From an uncultured Lewinella sp. (lineage in GTDB: Bacteria > Bacteroidota > Bacteroidia > Chitinophagales > Saprospiraceae): 7,506 nucleotides of DNA. Shown here piece after piece: positions 1 through 4,561 of this stretch. The stretch lies in NCBI GenBank assembly GCA_938021455.1, contig CALIGP010000173.1, forward strand, positions 1-7,506, written 5' to 3'. A model generated the notes under the pieces. That model saw only the letters and a list, made by a program, of their open reading frames with translations. It searched no databases and had not been told where the DNA came from. Position 1 is the stretch's first letter; every line of letters starts with the position of its first letter. The translations under genes were made by a program, and so were the position numbers.

Positions 1-627
1 ATCTTACGCGCTTTGGAGCAGGATGCCGGAATCGCTCCCCGCTGGTTTGAAGCCCCCTATGACGATATGGTCGAAGCCACCACCTGCCAAACCAGTGGCT
101 ACCTCGCGGGGCCAGACTGCCCCGCCACCCAGGACTGGCAAGCCGCCAACGCCGAACGCGCTGGCGTATGTCCGTTCCACCAGCGCATCTTCACCACCCC
201 GCAGGGCGACTTTCGCGTGCAGCAAGATTGTGCGCCTGACAAGCCGGTAGTGGGCAGTCAATTCCAGCTCCCCTCCCGGCAGGCCTATTTCTATCGGCGA
301 AGACACCCGGAGTTCCGGACTCAGATTCCTTGGCATCCGGATTGTGCTGCTGCGGCAGATGTGGGCTCGCCGATGCAGTTCATCTATCCCCACGGCAACG
401 GCACCATCAGCGCCGGTAAAAACTGGCACGGGGAGATAGAGCCGATCTTCTTTGAGCTGTCTCACCAGCAAGAAGAGAGTACCGTGCATTGGCATGTTGA
501 TGGGGAATTTATGGGGAGTACTACGCGCTTTCACTCGCTGGCCGTTGATATGGTGCCGGGGGCGCATCGGGTTACGGTGGTTGATCAGGCGGGGCGGCGG
601 TTGGAGCGGGGGGTGGTGGTGAGGTGA
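1..627 (+). CDS. pbpC: Penicillin-binding protein 1C, C-terminal part (start outside window)
   Basis: This is the last 208 residues of an open frame that runs in from the left edge and stops at TGA 625-627. PBP1C is a bifunctional class A enzyme, a peptidoglycan glycosyltransferase plus transpeptidase, anchored in the inner membrane and acting in the periplasm. Neither catalytic domain is in the window; what remains is the family's C-terminal region. A cysteine-containing linker comes first (TTCQTSGYLAGPDCP, then GVCPFHQRIF and a further Cys before PDKP). A BiPBP_C-like beta-sandwich follows, with FIYPHGNGTI, then VHWHVDGEFMG, ending in HRVTVVDQAGRRLERGVVVR. This order is characteristic of PBP1C, which in complete form is usually about 750-800 residues, so roughly three quarters lies upstream. 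The last 15 codons are extremely G-rich. The family call is by recognition, not by search. An alpha-2-macroglobulin gene often precedes pbpC in other bacteria, but that side is not visible here. Confidence 0.88.
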   Translation: MLRALEQDAGIAPRWFEAPYDDMVEATTCQTSGYLAGPDCPATQDWQAANAERAGVCPFHQRIFTTPQGDFRVQQDCAPDKPVVGSQFQLPSRQAYFYRRRHPEFRTQIPWHPDCAAAADVGSPMQFIYPHGNGTISAGKNWHGEIEPIFFELSHQQEESTVHWHVDGEFMGSTTRFHSLAVDMVPGAHRVTVVDQAGRRLERGVVVR

Positions 628-638
628 GGCCTGGTCGA

Positions 639-652
639 GACGCTCCAGCGTC
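639..652. repeat. Short perfect hairpin after pbpC
   Basis: GACGCT and AGCGTC are perfect reverse complements separated by CC, so the realistic fold is a 5-bp stem with a TCCA loop. The hairpin lies 12 bases after the pbpC stop. It could help stabilise or end the pbpC transcript, but no T-tract follows, so I do not call it a terminator. Confidence 0.5.
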
Positions 653-746
653 GAACGCGAACGGGGCCGTGGTTACTGAGCCTGCCGAATGTAAAGGCTC
701 CCGGAGCGGGTACTCGCGGCAGCTTCCTCGCGTGGCAGGTGTTACA

Positions 747-776
747 CGGGCAAAGTCGCTGGCGCTCCCTTGCCCG
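747..776. repeat. Inverted repeat CGGGCAA / TTGCCCG
   Basis: CGGGCAA at 747-753 pairs perfectly with TTGCCCG at 770-776 across a 16-base loop. The next palindrome (779-796) starts two bases later, giving two adjacent hairpins. This resembles the two-hairpin layout of the repeats at 1784-1832 and 1955-2003, although the sequence differs. Confidence 0.5.
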
Positions 777-778
777 AA

Positions 779-796
779 CGACGGCTGAAGCCTTCG
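779..796. repeat. Imperfect palindrome with CTGAAG core
   Basis: CGACGGCT and AGCCTTCG flank a central GA and pair with one mismatch (C782/T793). The centre reads GGCTGAAGCC. On the other strand this is GGCTTCAGCC, which compares directly with the GACTTCAGTC centre of the hairpins at 1818-1831 and 1989-2002. The central CTTCAG is the same and the flanking base pair is exchanged (G-C here, A-T there). It is probably an inverted, diverged member of the same palindrome family. Confidence 0.5.
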
Positions 797-849
797 CTAC
801 AGGGTGCTTACCAAACCGTCGCCAACCAGACCAAGCAAATTAGAGTGTC

Positions 850-879
850 TTTCCTTCCCGGCTCATCAACTTACCTTTA
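850..879 (+). promoter_or_regulatory. Candidate Bacteroidota-type promoter for the barrel-protein gene
   Basis: TACCTTTA at 872-879 matches seven of eight positions of the Bacteroidota -7 consensus TAnnTTTG. A weak TTTC (850-853) lies 18 bases upstream, where the -33 TTTG/TTG element is expected. Transcription would begin near 883-887, giving a leader of about 20-25 bases before the ATG at 908. The ten bases CTTACCTTTA (870-879) recur exactly upstream of the DUF2254 gene. Confidence 0.4.
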
Positions 880-907
880 CGGTGAACTCCACCTACACAA
901 TTCCAAC

Positions 908-1774
908 ATGCGTTTTTTACTCCTGAGCATTTGCCTACTGATTAGCGGTTCTTTACTGGCTGGCCCCTGGCCACAACCCAAAGGCAAGGGTTACTTCAAG
1001 TTCTACGAGTGGTGGACGTCTTTTGACGAGCACTACACCTCCAACGGTGAGCTGGACCCCAACGCTACCTTGGGCCTTTACAATACCAGCATTTACGCAG
1101 AGTATGGCCTGAGTGATCGGCTTACGGGCGTCATTAACCTTCCGCTATTTAGTCGTGCGACGATCAATACCCAGCTTTCGGGCACGCGGGGCAATGTCAT
1201 CCTGGACGGCGACGCCATTAACGGCCTGGGCGATACGGATGTTTCTCTGCGGTATGCGCTGAACAAGCCGGGGTCAACCTTCCCGGTAGCGGCTACGCTT
1301 ACTCTTGGCTTGCCGCTGGGCGAAGACGCCGGCGGCGAGCAGGGCAACCTACAAACGGGCGACGGTGAATTCAACCAGATGATTGGTCTGAGCTCCGGCC
1401 TTAGTCTGGATTTTGGTGGAACAACCTCTGGCTACGCCAGCGCCAATGTGGGTTTCAATAACCGCACGCAGGGCTTTAGTGACGAGATTCGCTTTGGGCT
1501 GGAAGCGGGCGTCGGGCTGATGGATCGCCGCCTCTGGTTCATCGGGCGGATGATCGGCAGTGAATCACTGATGAACGGTGAAACCGCCGCCAGCAACCCG
1601 ACCACCAGCATTTTCAGCAACAATGCGGAGTACCTGAGCTTGGGCGGAGAGGTTAACTTTTACGTTGCGGACAAGCTGGGCATCAGCGCCGGCGTGGCGA
1701 CGGCATTGAGTGGGCGCGTGATTGCAGCAGCACCGGCTTTTTCAATTGGCGTTTTTATTGATACTAGTCGGTAA
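908..1774 (+). CDS. Secreted outer-membrane beta-barrel protein of unknown function
   Basis: The protein is 288 residues if it starts at ATG 908. I chose this start because a textbook signal peptide begins there: MRF, then a hydrophobic stretch to about residue 17, and a likely cleavage in LLAG-PWPQ near residues 18-19. The longer in-phase frame from 770 only adds repeat-derived sequence. After the signal come alternating polar/hydrophobic strands with aromatic girdles and Gly/Asn/Asp-rich turns: KGYFKFYEWW, TSIYAEYGLSDRLTGVINLP, GLGDTDVSLRYAL, AATLTLGLPLG, SGYASANVGFN, LSLGGEVNFYVADKLGISAGV and a closing FSIGVFID strand. The pattern YGLSDRL...GLGD.....RY is seen in transporter-like barrels related to the MetA-pathway/phenol-degradation family (PF13557). 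That assignment is tentative and no substrate can be named. A broken partial copy of the 3' end lies downstream at 2009-2103. A promoter box lies at 872-879. Confidence 0.8.
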   Translation: MRFLLLSICLLISGSLLAGPWPQPKGKGYFKFYEWWTSFDEHYTSNGELDPNATLGLYNTSIYAEYGLSDRLTGVINLPLFSRATINTQLSGTRGNVILDGDAINGLGDTDVSLRYALNKPGSTFPVAATLTLGLPLGEDAGGEQGNLQTGDGEFNQMIGLSSGLSLDFGGTTSGYASANVGFNNRTQGFSDEIRFGLEAGVGLMDRRLWFIGRMIGSESLMNGETAASNPTTSIFSNNAEYLSLGGEVNFYVADKLGISAGVATALSGRVIAAAPAFSIGVFIDTSR

Positions 1775-1783
1775 AACTCATGC

Positions 1784-1832
1784 TACGAAAGAGCTCGAAG
1801 CGCTTCGTAACACAGCACCGACTTCAGTCGGC
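1784..1832. repeat. Double-hairpin palindromic repeat, copy 1
   Basis: This 49-bp unit starts nine bases after the barrel-gene stop and matches 1955-2003 at 45 of 49 positions without gaps. It has two stems. The first is TACG, a three-base bulge, then GAGCTC-GAA-GCGCTT and CGTA (1784-1809), with one G.T pair and one mismatch. An eight-base linker ACACAGCA follows, then the perfect stem CCGACT-TC-AGTCGG (1818-1831). It contains no T-run, so it resembles a dispersed REP/BIME-like palindrome more than a terminator, although it could still protect the transcript's 3' end. Confidence 0.75.
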
Positions 1833-1954
1833 GGGTATTGGTAGCCTAGAAAGCCCTCACATTTTGCAGATGGGCGACGGCGCGCAGGTGCAATGAAAGG
1901 TTGGAAGAGCGGTGGAGCCCAGCCATGGAATTGTACTCCGAGACTTAATTGCAT
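1833..1954. other. Spacer between the two palindromic repeats, no gene seen
   Basis: These 122 bases lie between repeat copies 1 and 2. I see no coding potential, promoter or terminator. The stretch 1871-1925 is purine-rich on the plus strand. A short inverted pair TGCAAT (1889-1894)/ATTGCA (1948-1953) is present but could be chance. The interval does not resemble the barrel gene and may be another worn intergenic repeat. Confidence 0.4.
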
Positions 1955-2003
1955 TACGGAAAAGCTCGAAGAGCTTCGTAACGCAGCACCGACTTCAGTC
2001 GGC
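1955..2003. repeat. Double-hairpin palindromic repeat, copy 2
   Basis: This is the second copy of the 49-bp unit, in the same orientation and offset by 171 bases from copy 1. Differences are at 1959, 1962, 1972 and 1983. Here the first stem is perfect apart from the bulge: TACG, bulge GAA, AAGCTC-GAA-GAGCTT, CGTA (1955-1980). The second stem, CCGACT-TC-AGTCGG (1989-2002), is identical to copy 1. The unit ends six bases before the broken barrel-gene fragment, so it sits at the truncation boundary of that fragment. Confidence 0.75.
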
Positions 2004-2008
2004 CGCTT

Positions 2009-2103
2009 TGATGAACGGAGAAACTACAGCCAGTAAGCCGGCACTAAGTGAGCGTGTGATGGCGGCAGCACCGGCTTTTTCTGGACGGGTTTTATTGATA
2101 TGA
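2009..2103 (+). pseudogene. Decayed fragment of the barrel-protein gene's 3' end
   Basis: Two blocks match the gene at 908-1774. Bases 2009-2040 match 1569-1600 at 26 of 32 positions. Bases 2039-2100 match 1701-1763, including an almost unbroken run over GCAGCACCGGCTTTTT and TTTTATTGATA, with one net base lost near 2085-2091. Between the blocks 102 bases of the intact gene are missing, an in-phase loss. The fragment reads LMNGETTASKP-ALSERVMAAAPAFS, against LMNGETAASNP ... ALSGRVIAAAPAFS in the intact gene, and then shifts frame to end at TGA 2101-2103. No 5' part, signal peptide or own promoter exists, so it is not a working gene. It probably remains from a tandem duplicate or paralogue that was truncated at the palindromic repeat. 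Confidence 0.82.
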
Positions 2104-2120
2104 ACAGATAGGGGTCTGCT

Positions 2121-2128
2121 TACCTTTA
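2121..2128 (+). promoter_or_regulatory. Candidate -7 promoter box for the DUF2254 gene
   Basis: TACCTTTA fits seven of eight positions of TAnnTTTG and is embedded in CTTACCTTTA (2119-2128), identical to the box before the barrel gene. The nearest TTG (2095-2097) is 23 bases upstream, slightly further than usual. Transcription would start near 2132-2136, about 25 bases before the ATG at 2159. The fragment at 2009-2103 ends only 17 bases before this box. Confidence 0.35.
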
Positions 2129-2158
2129 GGTAGCAAAGCATACTGACTACCTGAATAC

Positions 2159-3484
2159 ATGCAAAAGCTGTACCGAAATTTTATCACCTGGGGAAAACGC
2201 GCCGTGCGAAGCATTGCCTTCCTCCCCGTCCCCATGATGCTAACCGGCTTATTGCTGGGCATTGGTTTATTCTACTTCGAGACGAATACGGAGCTGAGCG
2301 CCAAGGTGGCCGAAAAATTTCCGGCCCTGATGATCAAGAGTCAGGAAACGGCCCGCAGCATCCTGAGCATTTTTATTGGCGGATTGATTACGTTGGTGGT
2401 ATTCACCTTCACCCAGCTGATGTCACTCTTTAACCAGGTGGCGAATAGCTATAGCCCGAGGCTACTTCCTCTCTTTACCGGAGATCGATCCTTACAGTTT
2501 ACGATGGGCTTCTATCTGGGGACAATTGTGATGACGCTGATTGTACTCCTCAGCATACGGGGTGATGAGGCAGGATATGTCCCTAACCTCTCCGTTCTGT
2601 TGTGTATTATTTGTGGCCTAGCAAGCCTCATGATTTTCGTATACTTTGTTACAAATATATCAGGCAAAATCCGGGTAGACGCCATCATTGAGCGCGTCTA
2701 TCGACAAGGGGTTAATGGGGTAAAAAAAGAGAAAGAAGCAGCCTGCTTTTCCGAACAAGCTCTCCCGGAAGACGTTGCCAACTGGCCCGTCATTCCTTCC
2801 CCCATTGATGGCTTTTTAGGCTCCGTTGACTACGCCAGGCTATCGGAACTAGCGGAAGCGTTCAATACCAGAGTATACATCTGCACCGAAAAGGGAGAAT
2901 ACATCCCCAAGGACCTCCCATTGCTGCAATGTGAGAACCCATTAGAACAGCATCAGGTAAAACAGCTGATTGAGGCGGTCTCGCCAATTGCACAAAAGTT
3001 TGATGACTGGTATTTACCGCCCGTACGCTTACTGGTAGATATTGCGCTGAAAGCAATGTCTCCTGGCATCAATGACCCCGGTACTGCCATGAATGTGATA
3101 GACCGATTAACGGGGCTACTGGGAAGGCTAATGAGCATGCCGATCCACAATCATTACCAAAGTGAAACGGGTGGAGAAGTCTGGATGAGTAAGCGGAGCT
3201 TTCCGTCTATCCTCATTGAAGTGATGCAGCAGATGCGAACGTATTGTACGGAAGACACGGTAGTTATCCGTCGGTTATTCAGGATGCTCTATCAGCTGTA
3301 TTCGGAAACTGGTGAACACCAACAGTACAAAGAAATAGTACTGGAGGAAATACAAAAACTGCTGACGGATAGCCAAGAGCAGATTAACAATGCCGGAGAC
3401 CGCCGCTCGATTGCACAGGACATCCGTCGCTTCCGTAGCGAGAGCCAACGATATCTCAACGAGATGAGTTTTCTGACAGAATAA
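2159..3484 (+). CDS. DUF2254 family integral membrane protein
   Basis: The 441-residue product matches the length and layout of predicted membrane proteins of family DUF2254 (PF10011), whose function is unknown. The N-terminal half has four hydrophobic segments at about residues 23-41, 68-91, 114-133 and 143-166. The short basic N-terminus (KLYRNF...WGKRAVR) suggests a cytoplasmic start. The soluble C-terminal half carries the family's landmarks: SPIDGFLGSVDYARLSELA around 213-231, YLPPVR at 285-290, and ALKAMSPGINDPGTA around 296-310, the most diagnostic motif. The region after 350 is helical and charged. ATG 2159 is the natural start, because the first hydrophobic segment follows soon after and the preceding sequence is non-coding. 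No clear Shine-Dalgarno sequence is present, which is usual in Bacteroidota. The gene is probably transcribed alone; it converges with the desaturase gene, leaving 25 bases between stops. No missing residue or break is apparent. Confidence 0.88.
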   Translation: MQKLYRNFITWGKRAVRSIAFLPVPMMLTGLLLGIGLFYFETNTELSAKVAEKFPALMIKSQETARSILSIFIGGLITLVVFTFTQLMSLFNQVANSYSPRLLPLFTGDRSLQFTMGFYLGTIVMTLIVLLSIRGDEAGYVPNLSVLLCIICGLASLMIFVYFVTNISGKIRVDAIIERVYRQGVNGVKKEKEAACFSEQALPEDVANWPVIPSPIDGFLGSVDYARLSELAEAFNTRVYICTEKGEYIPKDLPLLQCENPLEQHQVKQLIEAVSPIAQKFDDWYLPPVRLLVDIALKAMSPGINDPGTAMNVIDRLTGLLGRLMSMPIHNHYQSETGGEVWMSKRSFPSILIEVMQQMRTYCTEDTVVIRRLFRMLYQLYSETGEHQQYKEIVLEEIQKLLTDSQEQINNAGDRRSIAQDIRRFRSESQRYLNEMSFLTE

Positions 3485-3509
3485 GCTAAGGCCAGGATTC
3501 AAAGCCTGA

Positions 3510-4541
3510 TCAGACGAGTACGTTGCCCCGGGTCTCTTCTTCCACTGCTCCTTCAACTTTGTTGGCACCTGCGGCCGCGCCACCAGAAGTGCCCCCTGAT
3601 CCGCCATTCTTGTAAAAGCCGTAGTACTTCTCCTTGTCCAGGGTAAGCCCCGGACCGTGGAACATAATGCGCCACCAGGCTTTAGGATGACGATAAGTCG
3701 CCATGTCCCGCAGCATATCTACGTGCTCATGGAAAACGAGCGTGATGGGGTTATAACTATTAACGGGCTTCAAAATACCGTAATTGGGCGTTTCCTGCTC
3801 GGGGTAGAAAGTGCCGAACATCCGGTCCCAGATCACAAAGGTGGAACCGTAGTTCTTGTCGAGGTACTTCTCTTCCGTAGCATGGTGCACCCGATGGTGA
3901 CTAGGGGTAACGAAAAAGAACTCAATGGGCGCCCACATGCGGTCAATCATCTCGGTATGAATCCAGAATTGATACAATACACCAATCTGCATACAGATGA
4001 AGAAAACGAAAGGATCGAAGCCCAGTAAAGCGGCCGGAACGAAGAAGATCACCTTGATGTGTTGCGTCCAACTAAGCCGGAAAGAAACCGTAAAATTATA
4101 CTGCTCTGAGCTATGATGGGTCACGTGAGTTGCCCACCAAAAACGCTGCTCGTGCGCAATCCGGTGCGCCCAGTAGCGACAGAAGTCAACGACAAAGAAG
4201 CAAGCGATAAAGCTCCACCAGGTGACGGGAACGTACAGCGGCGTCAGGTTGTAGAAGAAGAGAATAACGCCGAAAGTGAGCGCTTTCACCATCGCGGTAC
4301 TGATCAGATTGCCGATACCCACACCGGCGGCAGCCAGGCCATCCTTTACGTCGTACTTATACTTATCGGCTAAATCCGGCGATTCCCCGCGGGTAGCGGC
4401 TTCCTCCATTTCGTGTTTGTACTCCCGCCGACGCAGGAACCATTCCAATACAGTAAGGAACGCCATTACCGGAACCGCGTAAACGATCAGGGGCGGGAAG
4501 TCCAACGTAAGGATGTCTTCGTAAGAATAATAAGGCTTCAT
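3510..4541 (-). CDS. Sterol desaturase / fatty acid hydroxylase family membrane enzyme
   Basis: This 343-residue protein belongs to the non-haem di-iron ERG3/fatty-acid hydroxylase superfamily (PF04116), which uses O2 to desaturate or hydroxylate lipids in the membrane. Its histidine clusters are all visible: HRIAHE (about 126-131), HVTHHSS (139-145), an isolated H at HTEM (195) and HHRVHHA (215-221), followed by KNYGS. Hydrophobic segments lie near 17-36, 77-97, 105-122 and 161-195. The substrate cannot be read from sequence; a carotenoid, sterol, hopanoid or fatty-acid head group are all possible. I prefer ATG 4541 to an in-phase GTG two codons earlier at 4547. The C-terminus ends in an unusual Gly/Ala-rich tail (NGGSGGTSGGAAAGAN) and then acidic residues, beyond the usual core. 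It lies 20 bp downstream of the M28 peptidase gene on the same strand and probably shares its transcript. Confidence 0.9.
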   Translation of the reverse strand: MKPYYSYEDILTLDFPPLIVYAVPVMAFLTVLEWFLRRREYKHEMEEAATRGESPDLADKYKYDVKDGLAAAGVGIGNLISTAMVKALTFGVILFFYNLTPLYVPVTWWSFIACFFVVDFCRYWAHRIAHEQRFWWATHVTHHSSEQYNFTVSFRLSWTQHIKVIFFVPAALLGFDPFVFFICMQIGVLYQFWIHTEMIDRMWAPIEFFFVTPSHHRVHHATEEKYLDKNYGSTFVIWDRMFGTFYPEQETPNYGILKPVNSYNPITLVFHEHVDMLRDMATYRHPKAWWRIMFHGPGLTLDKEKYYGFYKNGGSGGTSGGAAAGANKVEGAVEEETRGNVLV

Positions 4542-4561
4542 ATGCACTCAGTAAAACGAAC

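Larger units (their letters stand above)
628..907. other. Intergenic region rich in inverted repeats
   Basis: These 280 bases separate the pbpC stop from the barrel-protein start and hold no credible gene. An open frame in phase with the downstream gene extends back to 770, but it translates through repeats and has no protein character. The first two thirds contain several dyads: 639-652, GCTCCCGGAGC near 687-697, the wide pair CCTGCC (681-686)/GGCAGG (734-739), 747-776 and 779-796. The last part, from about 840, is T/C-rich and carries the candidate promoter. No T-run follows any of the hairpins, so an intrinsic terminator is not evident. Confidence 0.6.

Noticed and set aside
4..567. Long minus-strand frame of 187 codons opposite pbpC
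   Set aside because: It is a shadow of the G+C-rich coding frame on the plus strand, which has clear PBP1C motifs.
770..907. In-frame N-terminal extension of the barrel gene back to an ATG at 770
   Set aside because: It would put 46 non-hydrophobic residues before a clear signal peptide, it translates the palindrome at 779-796, and it overlaps the candidate promoter. ATG 908 is the better start.
1784..1832. Repeat copy 1 as an intrinsic terminator of the barrel gene
   Set aside because: There is no U-tract after either hairpin, and the same unit occurs at 1955-2003, not after an intact gene, so a dispersed repeat is the simpler reading.
1784..2003. CRISPR array
   Set aside because: There are only two repeat copies, the 122-base spacer is far too long, and no cas gene is present.
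1912..2103. A 63-codon open frame that could be called a small gene
   Set aside because: It is made of repeat copy 2 fused to the decayed barrel-gene fragment, with no signal, promoter or protein character of its own.
3485..3509. Bidirectional terminator between the convergent stops
   Set aside because: Only 4-bp stems are possible (AGGC/GCCT or CAGG/CCTG) and there is no T-run on either strand.
3657..4373. Plus-strand frames at 3657-4028 and 4113-4373
   Set aside because: Both lie opposite the histidine-motif enzyme on the minus strand and show no recognisable domains.
4545..4547. GTG start two codons upstream for the desaturase gene
   Set aside because: ATG at 4541 gives the same protein less two residues and is the more usual start codon. 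The difference cannot be settled from sequence alone.
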